Origin: Deroplatys truncata
Lineage: Eukaryota > Arthropoda > Insecta > Mantodea > Mantidae
Length of the DNA stretch: 64,000 bases
Assembly (NCBI GenBank): GCA_030765065.1
Contig: CM060989.1
Coordinates: forward strand, 57,116,001-57,180,000
Direction: 5' to 3'
Every line of letters begins with the position of its first letter. Position 1 is the first letter of the stretch. Positions 34,140 to 44,747 of the stretch are shown one piece after another. Under the pieces are notes generated by a model. It was given only the letters and a program-made list of their open reading frames with translations. It ran no database searches and was not told where the DNA came from. Both the position numbers and the translations under genes were made by a program.

Positions 34140-35960
34140 TAATTTTTAAAGCAGGTATTAATAATTTTTTTTAAAAATAACAGAACATTATTTTCCGAAT
34201 ACTTTGTATCATTCATTACCTTACACTACTTCTCCATATAGTCAACACCGTTATTCAGGCACCTGTAATGGGAAACCAGTTTTTATATGCCTTTGTCAAA
34301 GAATGATGCCATTTGTGATGAAAGTCAAGTCTGCATTGCTTGTTTCAAGACATCATCGTTGAAATGTTTTCCACCAAGGAATTTCAGAATCCAGACTGTA
34401 GAGAAGGTGGTTCAATTATTCCCAACCAAATGATGCCATCAGATCTTGAGTTTGTTTGGCTGTGTGCGGCCGGGCATTGTCATGAACCACAAGGATTCCA
34501 CACCTTTTCTCTTGTATTGCATGACACTTTTCATAGTCTCTCACAATAGACATCTTTATTGATTGTTGCATTCGTGGGCAAGAATTCAACCAGCAAAACA
34601 TCTTGTCTGTCCCAAAAAACCAGCACATGATCTTGCAAGTGGATATCGTGCTTGAATTTCTTCTTTATGGGGGATGATGTGTGTCTCCACTTCATGAATG
34701 GTTGCTTTGATTCAGCAGTGATGTGAGAAAAGGCAGTGTAGTGGCAGATCGCTTGTTCTTCTGCTCACCAGTAAGATTTTTGGGCACCCATCTTAAGCAT
34801 AATTTCCAAAGTCCTAAGCACTCTGTCACAATGTTATAGAGGACTGACCTTGAAATTTGTGGAAAATACAACACCAATATGGTGAAAAGTCTGTCTTTTG
34901 AGACAGTATTTTTAACACTTAAATGATTCAGTCTAATTATATAATATAAATTCAATAGCAGCCTGCCTTAAAGCAATATGTGTATGTAATAATATATAAA
35001 AAGTGTATATGACAGTCATTGCATATGTTTATATTATTGTTCCGTGTGTAGTAATGTTATGTGAATGTATTACGTAATTTAATAATGTAGGAGCTGTGAG
35101 AATAATAGGTTAAAAGTTGCTAACAATGAGGTAACCTTGAGGCAATAATGAGATTGAGAGTTTAATAATGTTACTTGTGATTCTTGGAAGCAATAATGTA
35201 ATTTTAGTGACAGTTTATAAAAATAGCCAATCAACAACCAGAAAAAGTTAGTTGCCTGCAGACAGTGTTTGTAACTGGATGCGTGATGTGTCCTCGAGAA
35301 ATTTTATACGTATTTTGTGTGAGACAAAAATAGATTACATGTTAAAAAGTGCAAATATTTAATAAAAACATCTCAGAGCTCTCTCTCTCTCTATATCAGT
35401 GAAGTGTTAATTAAATCGTGTCAAGCATTAATAAAAGAAGTGAAGTAAAATTATAATCTGTGTAAGCCTACATTCTTAGTCGCACCACAACCCTGCCAAG
35501 ACATCCATGTCTCTTAACAATAATACTGAGGCAGCCGAGGCAAACATAAATATATAACATTTAAAGAAACAGTCAAATTACAAAGTTAATATTTTTTTAA
35601 ACTTCGGGCAAAGGCCACCTGAAAGTACATTTGGGGCGAAGGCTACCGGAAACTGTTTACTATACATGCGGTTGCAACTACTACAAGTTTGGCTCCCCAA
35701 CAGTTGAAATATAATACAACTCCTTCAAATTGACACTGAAAGCATGGTGCAAATAACGTAACAAACCATTTTCTCACTTTGGAAATGTTTTCTTCAGAGC
35801 TTGCACCAAGTCATCAGTGATCAGTTGATCACAGACAGTTGGCCACTCCGTGACTCATCCTGCACATTTTCATGATCTTTGTTATGCTGTCTAACCTGCT
35901 TCCTCACCATTCTATCGCTCATCATGTTTTCCCACAAACTTCATAAATTGGCAGTGAATG
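34140..35960 (-). mobile_element. Mariner relic split by an LTR
   Basis: Minus-strand N-terminal part at 35,740-35,960 (KNMMSDRMVRKQVRQHNKDH) and the remainder at 34,140-34,950 belong to one mariner-type transposase. The remainder includes VFWDRQDVLLVEFLP, VVHDNARPHTAKQTQ and, near the end, LVSHYRCLNNGVDYMEK, the closing signature of mariner proteins. Stops and frameshifts are frequent. The LTR lies between the N-terminal and central parts. Confidence 0.8.
34951..35728 (+). mobile_element. LTR-type element with 5-bp target duplication TTCAA
   Basis: The body at 34,956-35,723 is bounded by TTCAA on both sides. It contains a TATA-like TATAAAAATAG (35,215), AATAAA-type signals near 35,360 and 35,434, and near the right end TGGCTCCCCAAC, resembling a primer-binding site. 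It is about 70-80% similar by eye to the inverted copy at 56,140-56,929. A target duplication enclosing the primer-site sequence is unusual for a plain solo LTR. Confidence 0.7.
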
Positions 35961-36420
35961 TTTGCTGACGTAATATTTCTTGCATTCGAAAAACAAATCA
36001 CTGATCTGACTTCACAGTCGGCAAGTCATTCGACTGTTTTGAACATTTCAAAATGCTCTAACAATAGGAAAACACAGCGACGATTGCTCACAGCTGTCTG
36101 GCTTCCTAATGGCCTAAAACTCAAAATTGTGACTGTAGCACCACAGCGGCAATATATTAAAATGATACCCTCTTTAAAAACATACCTTATACATTGATTA
36201 TTTGGGTTTTTAAATCGGTTCCTGCAAAAATTGGTCCTTAAGAGAGTTTTCACTATACACCAATTAGCGTGGTACATTCAATCTGCAATAGAATTTAATG
36301 CTTTTCTATGTATGTGGTGAAAATTTACAAACCTTAAAAACACCTCCTTTGTCATAAAGTTGTAAAAGGGCCTCTGCTCTTGTACATTTTATGGGCAAAT
36401 TGTAAAAGTTGGCAAGTATG

Positions 36421-38491
36421 AAAATGATAAATGTGTAATGTAATCGCAATAGCTATTTGTACTTGATGCACACTGTATAGGTAATCAAGCTGATGTCCAG
36501 GTAACACAATGATACAGTATGACTTTTAGTTTGTAAAACAACAAAAACTAGCTTTTGGTTACCATGTGCACATCTATGGTAGTTGAAAACACTGATAATG
36601 GGGCTCTGACTTTCTATATATTATATCAATGAATGCATCTGAAAGAGTACGAACAACTTCCTATTTGAGGCATCTATATGCAAGGCCCGCCAAGTCCAAA
36701 ATTTAAAAAAATTTCAGGAGAGAAGAAAAATGTACCTATATTTTCCATTCTGTTTTTAAAATAATGTAACTTTGTCCACTTTTTACGGTCACTTCACTAA
36801 GGTGATCTAGTTTAGTTTTCCGTCACTTCACTTCTCTTCGTGACGTAGCCACGCAATGAAATATGCATTAAACAGCCCCTTCTTCCAGACACTTCAATCG
36901 CTGGGAGGTTGAACTCAAGACTTTCTCAATCTCTCACTCTCCAGCACTCAATGTACATCACAATCACATTCGTAGTCACACACTTGATGTTGCCTCAGAA
37001 ATGCACTCACTAACTTTGGAAATTTCCAGAGAGTTCTAGAACGTTCAAGAAGGGGAAACATCCAGAAGATTCTGGTTACCTGACAATAGCACTTCTGTGA
37101 GTATGCTGGGTGAGAGTCCTACTTATCTTTGTTTAACTCTGACTGTCCAGCTCCAACCTCCTAATAACCTTGGGCCATACCCTGCATCACAATAGGACTA
37201 TTTCACTAATAAGATGTAAGGATTTGGAAAACAACTCAAAATAAAATAAACGTGCAGCTGTTATTTTTGTTTTAGTTGAAACATTGTCAGTTCAAGATTT
37301 GGATACAGATGAAGGGGTTGTTTAATCAAGTAATTTTGGCTAACAATGAATTCTTACAATAATACATAACTCTATTACAATTAAAAATTTAAGAGCATCC
37401 TTTATACATATTTATAGTTCATCAAAAAGAGTTTTTAACAGCTTTATTCCTGATTCACGTAGCATTCTTTTTTTTAGGTTCTTAGGTCAGGCACACATTC
37501 TCTTCTATTACACTAATAACATGTAAAGGATTTGGGAAAAACATAACTGAAAATAAAATAAACATTTTTGTAATAAATAAGGATTTATTTTTGCACTTGT
37601 GGGCTTTGGTTGGAACATTGTCAGTTCAAGATTTGTGATACAGATAAAGGGGTTGTTTAATCAAGTAATTTCGATTAACAATGAATTCTTATAATAATAA
37701 CTTTATTACAATTAAAACTTCAAGAACTTCCTTTATGAATATTTATGGTTCATCAAAAAGAGTTTTTGACAGTTTTATTCCTGATTCAAGTAGCATTATT
37801 TTTTTAGGTTCTTAGGTCAGGCACACATTCTCTCCCAGTCTCTTCACAGATAGTTGGATGTACTGGTAGTAATTTGGTGGAATATCTATAATACAGCAAG
37901 TATTGCATTATCTAATTATTACACAATAACAAATATTAACACTGAATAAGTGAATAGTCATGTTTGTAAAGTGAACACACCCTCCCTCTCACATTTCTGA
38001 TTGTTAGGATTCCTTCTTTTATACTTCTGAACTTGGCCTGCACTGCATGGAGTTATATTAATAAAGCTCTCGTCCATATACACTTCGTTTAGAAAAATAT
38101 TAATCAACTCGTCTTGTGTCTTACAAAATGATATACTAACAGATCTTAAAGCTATGTGGATAAAAGTGCCAAACTATGTCACATGAGATGCATCATGACT
38201 GTGATGGACTTGGTGGTATCTGCGTCCCATAGACTAATGGACTTGGTGGCTTTTGCTTTAAACGGAAAATTTCAACATACAATTTGGTGTAAAATGACAG
38301 GTCTTGGGTTTACTATTTAAACACAAAGAGCCCTTCATTGTATAAATGAATGCATATACAGCTAAAAAAATGGACTTAGCAGGTTTTGGATCTAGAAACC
38401 TCATTTAACCTTTTTCAAATTCACTTCTATGATGTTAATAAATACATGTAAATAAAACACTAACTTATGAAAAACAAATGTATTTTATCAA
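36421..38491. other. Gene-free stretch with a local tandem duplication
   Basis: No gene recognised. The tandem duplication at 37,205-37,840 is listed separately. A possible short coding-like patch on the minus strand near 38,010-38,110 was too weak to call. Confidence 0.45.
37205..37840. repeat. Two-copy tandem duplication, ~307-bp spacing
   Basis: Copies at 37,205-37,511 and 37,512-37,832 share long blocks, e.g. 'ggggttgtttaatcaagtaa' and 'ttaggtcaggcacacattct'. The second copy has a ~20-bp internal difference around 37,570-37,600. Same orientation, directly adjacent. Confidence 0.85.
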
Positions 38492-38497
38492 TTTAAT
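38492..38497 (-). promoter_or_regulatory. ATTAAA polyadenylation signal candidate
   Basis: Minus-strand ATTAAA about 43 bases beyond the TGA of the terminal exon. It is the commonest variant of AATAAA and is suitably close to the stop, followed by T-rich sequence. Confidence 0.45.
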
Positions 38498-38539
38498 CAA
38501 TATATAACTGTACATGGTATCTACAAGATACAAAAACTA

Positions 38540-38623
38540 TCAAGAATCTCGTGGGATATATTTCTTGAAACTCCAGATGAACGTGTGTCTACTCCCAAAC
38601 AGTCGCCGCTTCTTGCTCATTCT
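38540..38623 (-). CDS. Lysine-rich gene, candidate terminal exon
   Basis: A clear acceptor (TTTGTATTTCAG) opens a frame on the minus strand reading RMSKKRRLFGSRHTFIWSFK then KYIPRDS and TGA at 38,540-38,542. The required phase (0) is exactly that left by the donor of the exon at 44,338. The basic KKRR patch suits a nuclear protein. An alternative is that the decayed exon at 41.8-42.0 kb splices to this acceptor in another phase (reading QNEQEAATVWE then stop), which seems less likely because that exon is broken. Confidence 0.5.
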   Translation of the reverse strand, partial: RMSKKRRLFGSRHTFIWSFKKYIPRDS

Positions 38624-38920
38624 CTGAAATACAAACATTTAAAATGTCATTAGTTAATGTAAAATATATTTTAAACCTTGTTTCATCAACCCAAACATGA
38701 CCTGAACAAACACACGCTTAAATATGAGAGAAATGCATTATTGAAATATTGGGTGAAGTGAATAAAGATCCAGTAAATACTAGAACCATCAAGAATAAGA
38801 AAAATCAATTGCTTACAAGCATTTAGAACTAGTATTAGCAATAGCTTATTTTGGTGTGAATAACCTTTTTCTAATGCTAGTAAGTAAATGCTGGGAAATT
38901 ACAGCATTTACTGTTAAAAA

Positions 38921-39616
38921 AAAAATCTGATGTGTTACACTCACATGACTTTCTCTACTCTTGTACAAACTATATTTACAAACGCTTATTCTCTGTATGC
39001 TTCATGTTAATTGAGATGTCGAGATGTTAATCTTATTGCTAATTTTCTTGTAGATGCAAGGGGAATATGGTAGGCTTTAAGCGATAGTCAAATATTTTAA
39101 GAGCTAGTTGCTATGTGGAGTATTCCATTCTCTTTATATTACCAGGACAAAAAAAAAATGAATAACGAATTTGAGAAAAAGTATAAGTATTGGAAAATTT
39201 AAGGGAATAACAAGCAATATCTCGAAAATGGTTCACTCAACAAAAAAAAACATATATGACATAAATTGCGTATTTTAATGCGATCTACATTTTTTCTGTA
39301 GTAAAATTTTATCTATCTCTTATAGTTTACCAGTTATGCAAAAGTCGTTCACAATGAAGAAAACTTTTGGAGACATTCCCAGAAAATTCGAGATATACAT
39401 TTCATTTGTCATAAAAATATCTTTTGGTGTTTATCCGACTGTTCGTTTCTGAGTTATGCTGTTCACAGACACACACACGGACATGTTTCCAAAAATGCTT
39501 TTTTTGTATTCAGGGGGTCTCAAAACATGTATTTCCGGTGAAATCTCGGTATCGAATTTTTGGGTGGAATATAATACTTCCCCTACTTACTATACATAGT
39601 AGAGAAAGTAAAAATG
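38921..39616 (+). repeat. Abundant unclassified repeat, internally deleted copy
   Basis: From AAAATCTGATGTGTTACACT to AGTAGAGAAAGTAAAAATGG. About 170 bp are missing at 39,421 relative to the copies at 29.5 and 48.7 kb. Confidence 0.9.
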
Positions 39617-40699
39617 GTAGGGGGAATTCAAGGCAAGGCTACTGATTGTTGAGATTCTAGCACGTGTGCCACAATACTCAGTATTTGTTAATCATGTCTT
39701 CCAAAAGTTTACACACAGAAAGTGAAGACAATGAAGGTTTCAGCGATACACAATGGAAATTTGTATCAATTTTAAAAAAATCATACAGTGATTTTAAATA
39801 AATCTCAGACACCAAAAATTAAAACGGATAAAGAGAAAGCATTGTAAGCAATTACACTGAACATCAACATTAATTTGGCAAGATAATTTCAGAAAAGTAG
39901 TTAATAAAGAAAATACATAACATGAAAAATGAAGTTAAAAAGAAGAGTGATAAAACAGCAACAGGGAATAGAAAAATCATTCTGAACCTCTTATCTGCTG
40001 ACAGAAATCCAGTATGTCATAAAGTTCCAAGTAGTTTGAAAAATTTATTATCTACTAATATTATTAACATATATTAACAACATACATAGATCCTGGCCAT
40101 TGCATGTCTATGCTAGTGAATTTTTCTTCAGCATTGCAGGTTGCCTGTACACTGATAGAAGTATAGCCTTTTCCGTTGAATGAATGACTGAAATTTATTG
40201 TCATTAATCACATACAATATCTGGTTACATTCATACAATATAAACTTTCCTTCTTTTTTCGTTAGACACCTTCAACTAATTTCTATACTTAAGAGTTGTT
40301 TGTTTGTTTGTTCCTTTGGACCTTATACACACTAACACCCTGGTTATTGGTGTATAAGAATCCTGTTTAACTAATGCAAATTAACTAATCTTATTCCATC
40401 CTTAATTTAATTTCTTCCTCCTTTCATTCACTGACAGTTCTGTATCATTCCTCATGTCCTTTCTTACTCTCTGTAATCCTGTACCCTTTATTTCCTTTGT
40501 TCTAAGTTCCTGACCCTTCTAATAAACATTCGTATTCCCCATGGTACACTGTCTTTCATTTTCTTTTTCACTCAGTGTTTTCCAAAATACTCATAATCCT
40601 CCATGTATATCACCGTGTTTTTGGTTAGCCAAGTTTCCACCATTGCTATAGATCACCTCACATCCACACTTGAGCCAATTCCCCTTTATTAATTTTAAC
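39617..40699. other. Gene-free stretch
   Basis: No domain or repeat recognised. Includes the region 40,190-40,560 with T/C-rich composition. Confidence 0.45.
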
Positions 40700-41150
40700 T
40701 GATAAACCGTCCACATTCCAGCAACCACCACCAGGGGAGACTCATCCTATGCTGAATCGGTTCTATTTTGTCTAAATTGTTGTAGTTTTGCTTTTGTTCT
40801 TGTTAGCCTCCCCTCCTGTTGTGTCTGAATCCTCTTGCGGTCTTTTAGTATTAAGATACTGCGTTCGGGTGTTGACACTATATTCATACCTTCTCCGTCT
40901 TTCCATATGTCAAGTCTTGCTGACACCGCTAATATGTCACTCCTTGCTTCATCTACCAGCTGTTCCTGTGGGCTGACCTTTTTCAATGGTGACATCACCT
41001 CCCTGGTTGGTTTGCTGCTCTCCTGGTCCTTCCCCTGTGGCACGCTACTACTTCTCCCCTCCTTTCACTGGAATATTAAGTGCAAGGGCATTTCCTCCTC
41101 TGCACCACACATCCTACATCTTCGTCTTCTGAAAGTCCCATTATCTGCAG
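40700..41150 (-). pseudogene. Retroelement-like ORF relic
   Basis: On the minus strand a TFRRRRCRMCGAEEEMPLHL segment (about 41,080-41,140) has the C-x2-C-x-E-E-E-x(n)-H pattern of LINE ORF2 C-termini. It runs into a 98-residue open frame (40,747-41,043) rich in Lys, Arg, Gln and Glu with no domain I recognise. The frame could be the downstream tail of the same element or an unrelated exon; I favour retroelement. Confidence 0.4.
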
Positions 41151-41752
41151 GTGTTGACACTTTAGTTTCACCTCAGAATATGTTTCAAAGACATTCATCT
41201 TTAATGTAACTGTATGTCCACTGGCAATGGAAGGGGATCCCCTACTTTAGTGTCGTGACAAAAAAAGGTTGGACATCACCCCTCTCAACAGTAGAGATGT
41301 CTCACTAAAAATATATAGCAGATTCATGTTCCACCCAAAAATTCATAACAAATTCAATAAACTGTTTCTAAAATATGGCATAAAATTGGTTCCATAGAGT
41401 ACACACAAGCTCAGAAACTTACTTCATCAATGTCTAAACGGCACTATACTCCTGCCGTTGAATCTTTGCACTTGACAGTTCGTGTGGCTTCGCGTCACAT
41501 TGGCTATATTGTGGTTGCAACTTGTCAGAGTGGTTAGTAAACAACAACAGCTGATTGTTCTCCTTTCTATTGTGTTTAAGCTGCATACAAAAAGTGAACG
41601 TAAATAGCGAATGTCATTGAATAATAACTATTTCGTATTACTATTATTGTTAATTAAAAATAACTCAGCATAAACATTGCAACGTATGTAGAATAAATTA
41701 GCACTTTTGCCAATATAGAAACAAAATAATGCAAACCTGCATTATTACTCAC

Positions 41753-42037
41753 GCTGCATTCCACATGGTTCAGGAATTTTGTCCTCTTTCTCTTGGAGTT
41801 TCACTCCTTTGTAAATAACAGTTCTCATGATTAGATCAAGAGCTGCTGCAGTTCGTTGTACAGCTTATCGGCAGGAATAGAGGCAAGCCCATGAACCTTC
41901 ACGTACTCCTCCTGTTCAACGAATTCCTGGGTCCTTCTTAACAGTTCCAATGCCTGACTATTCAGTAGCACATCTCAACGCAAAGGATTTTCACTTTGTG
42001 AATCATCACTTGGTGATCGGCGTTGTTTTTGAGACAT
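41753..42037 (-). pseudogene. Decayed or mis-sequenced exon of unknown protein
   Basis: ATG at 42,037 (context CAACAATGT) opens MSQKQRRSPSDDSQSENPLR, followed by an in-frame TGA. The frame then continues with DVLLNSQALELLRRTQEFVE and QEEYVKVHGLASIPADKLY, and after an apparent one-base shift with RTAAALDLIMRTVIYKGVKL and QEKEDKIPEPCGMQ. It ends at a donor-like C|GTGAGT (41,753/41,752). The peptide looks like real protein (balanced composition, amphipathic Leu/Glu-rich), but one stop and one frameshift interrupt it. Upstream at 42,180-42,300 there are CCAAT and ETS-like (CCGGAT) elements that could be a promoter. I do not recognise the family. Confidence 0.45.
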
Positions 42038-42089
42038 TGTTGCACTTCAAATCTTGTATAAATAATATGAATGAAATAAATATATATAC

Positions 42090-42109
42090 ATGTGTGTGTG
42101 TGTGTGTGT
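42090..42109. repeat. (GT)n microsatellite
   Basis: Short run of GT repeats upstream of the decayed exon. Confidence 0.85.
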
Positions 42110-42399
42110 AAACAAACACCAACAATAACCACAAATATAAATAACAATGAACAATATTAGCTTACAAAGAACAGCTTTACGCATGTGCTAAGATTCACAA
42201 ACTAAAACATGTGGTTGGAAATAGCTACATCCGGCAACAGAGCCGCTTCCAGTTTCGCTTTGTCATAGACCACCAGAAATGCTGCCTTGTGATTGGTTTA
42301 GGAAGTCTAACGGTTAAAGCTTTTCACTGCTTTTTGCAAGTGTAGCAACTTAATCGCTAGCTATCAAGTGCAATATTTCAACGGCGGGGCTATTAGAAA

Positions 42400-42566
42400 T
42401 CACGGATTTACCAGTTAGATTGTAAAGGCTGCCATAAAATATACATTGGAAAAAAATAAGAGAAACCTACTAACTAGACTAAAGAAATACCTATGAAATT
42501 TAAAACTTAAGCAAACAGACAAATCTGCAGTAGCTCACCAATTTTGGTTAATGGAATACAACATTA
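42400..42566 (+). pseudogene. Penelope-like GIY-YIG endonuclease fragment
   Basis: Plus-strand sequence, with frame changes, reads a YIGK-like start, then KRNLLTRLKKYL and LKLKQTDKSAVAHQFWLMEY, matching the 50.4-50.8 kb Penelope relic block by block. It stops where the abundant repeat begins at 42,568. Confidence 0.65.
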
Positions 42567-42567
42567 A

Positions 42568-43496
42568 AACAAATCTGATGTGATTCATTCACATGATTTT
42601 CTCTACCCTCTATCTTTATTAGTGGGTATACAAACTACTCTTACTAAAGCTTATTTTTCTATCTACTACATTTTAATCCAAATAAGCCTTTTTAGAAATA
42701 GCTGTATTACACATTTCATTATCTGATACAAAGAAAACAGTGATAGTTAAATGTTTAAGAACTGGACGCTAATGCTGGCCTTAAAATTCCATACTGTTTC
42801 CATGCAATTGTGAGAAACAACTGAATGTTGACAGGAACTTTAAGAGAATGTCCAAGAAATGCATAATTTAAACCATTAAAAACACATATCTCAGAAATGG
42901 CTTATGCAACAAAAACACTTATTTGAAATAAATTGTGTGCTTTAAACAGATCTAAATTTCTTAATTATTACGGTTTCATCTATTCCTTAATGTTTACCAG
43001 TTATACAAGATTATACAAAATTCCTTCAGAATGAAGAGGACTTCATAGGCTATTCCCAGAAAATTCAAGATATAAATTTTATTCATCATGTAAATATCTT
43101 TAATATATGATATTTTAAACAAAATTGTGAGATACTTTATTTAGAAAATAGAAAATGTTGAAAAATGTTCCATGTAAAGGGTAGTTTGGGGAAGGGTGAT
43201 TTTCTTGAAAAATCTTTGTCTCATCTTTGGAAGGCATTGAACCTAAATACCAAGTATGGTATTTATCCGACTTTTCGTTTCTCTCTCTCTCTCTCTCTCT
43301 CCCTCTCTCTCACACCCACCCACTCTAACTTTCTCTCTCACACACATGCACGAGCACAGACCTTTTTCTAAAAAGGCTTTTTTTTTTTAATCAGGAGGCC
43401 TCAAAACATGTATTTAAGCTGAAATCTTGGTATCAAATTTTTGGGTGAATGCAATACTTTCTCTACCTATTATGTATATGGTAGAGAAAGTAAAAA
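42568..43496 (+). repeat. Abundant unclassified repeat, long subfamily copy
   Basis: From CAAATCTGATGTGATTCATT to GGTAGAGAAAGTAAAAATGG. It belongs to the same divergent subfamily as the copies at 1-766, 44.55 kb and 63.5 kb. A (CT)n run at 43,281-43,330 replaces the usual AC/GT run. Confidence 0.9.
43281..43330. repeat. (CT)n-rich microsatellite
   Basis: About 50 bases of CT-rich simple sequence followed by short CA runs, inside the copy of the abundant repeat. Confidence 0.9.
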
Positions 43497-43499
43497 TGG

Positions 43500-44335
43500 C
43501 TTTAATTACATGACCGGAAATTGTTATGAATAATAATACTATGTGCAAGTCATAATTTTGGAACTCGCTGAATTCAAGGCTGAATTATGTTTAGAGAACA
43601 ATATCCCTTATAGTCTTGATCACTGCATTTTGGCTTTTTTATACTGCATAATCAGCAAATTACCTTTTCAGGTAAGGGGGAATTAATCTCATTCTAATTC
43701 CCTGAATTCGGATGGAAAATTCCTAAATTTTATGTCAGAAGTGGTGATTCAAATTAAAGTAATGCATGGACATGTCTGTTCTCCTCCAAACTGTAACAAA
43801 TACAAGAATGCCAGCTTCTGCTAAACACATTTTATTTATCAGGGGGCACTCAGCATAGCAGAAGTGTTACAATTGGGTCACTTTTGGCACACACTTGAAA
43901 CACAACCCAACTGATTCATCAAATCACAACTCATAGCTGAACTGCTGTTTTAAAACTGTCCACTTTTGTTGTCTACTTTTCACTTCTTAATTGATTGAAC
44001 TCACTGTCCAGGCAAGAGCAATAGCCCCTTATATAAGCCCTGCATACAAGCATAACGATCTACTACAACATGCTGAAACGAATGTTCTGGAATAGGTAAG
44101 TGGCACATAATGGGCTATTGTTCTGCAAGCCCATTGTTCCGGAAGGGAGCTGGCCATTACCTAACCTGCGGCCAGGTAGATGAGGCTTGCACCACCAGTC
44201 CGTAGGTAACATGGTCACAATATCTACAATCAGGTCCTCAAGTCATGCAGCATAATCACCAGTCATTTTTATCTGCAAGCTATGGTTTTTATACTGCAGG
44301 TTTAAAATATTAGCAGTGAATAAAAAGTACTACTT
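43500..44335. other. Gene-free stretch (intron)
   Basis: No repeat or domain recognised between the abundant repeat and the 130-bp exon. Confidence 0.45.
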
Positions 44336-44337
44336 AC

Positions 44338-44467
44338 CAAGCATGTGGTGTAATGACTTAATGACACCACCACATGTTTAAATCCAGGCCTCCTACCGTA
44401 GCCAGGGTACTCCTTGATCTTTGATAGGGGAACTCTAAAATAGTATGCAATATCGCGGAAATGCACC
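44338..44467 (-). CDS. Lysine-rich gene, internal exon
   Basis: A 130-bp minus-strand exon with a textbook acceptor (ATATGTTTTTCCAG) and donor (TTG|GTAAGTAG). It is open throughout in one frame and encodes VHFRDIAYYFRVPLSKIKEY then PGYGRRPGFKHVVVSLSHYT and TCL. The first base completes the split codon left by the 3-kb exon (AA|G = Lys), so the phases fit. The peptide is not transposon-like and appears well conserved in character, but I do not recognise the family. The alternative is that it belongs to a separate gene. Confidence 0.65.
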
Positions 44468-44747
44468 CTGGAAAAACATATATCAGTATTAATTTTGTTT
44501 ATAGAACATATAAATATTGAGTATAAAACACTCAGAAGACCTAAGGAAAAAATTTGTGTTACATTCATATTGATTTTCTCTACCCAGTATTGTTAATTTT
44601 TATATACTTTTACAAACCTTTCTTACGAAAGCTTATTTTTCTATATACTTCATATTAATTGAGATAAACCTTCGCAGAAACAGTTTTATTATGCATTTCA
44701 TTATAGGTACAAGTGAGACAGAGGAAACTGAACCAATAGTCAGATAT

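Larger units (their letters stand above)
32912..36255. mobile_element. Pogo/Tigger-like insertion (3.3 kb) with nested elements
   Basis: Left end CAGTAAACCTGTATTAAGTG and inverted right end TAGTGAAAACTCTCTTAAGG resemble each other and pogo-group termini. TA flanks both ends (32,910-32,911 and 36,256-36,257), and the empty site survives in the other R2 copy. No pogo-type transposase could be read inside. The interior is occupied by a SINE (33.7 kb), and a mariner relic (34.1-36.0 kb) that is itself split by an LTR. Confidence 0.65.
32375..36420. repeat. Dispersed repeat R2, copy split by a pogo-like element
   Basis: The left part 32,375-32,911 and right part 36,256-36,420 align in order with the uninterrupted copy at 16,470-17,345. 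The break is exactly at a TA that is duplicated at both junctions. Confidence 0.7.

Noticed and set aside
38010-38110. Minus-strand patch reading like VYMDESFINITPCSAGQVQK
   Set aside because: Too short and without flanking splice sites or repeats to decide between transposase fragment and chance.
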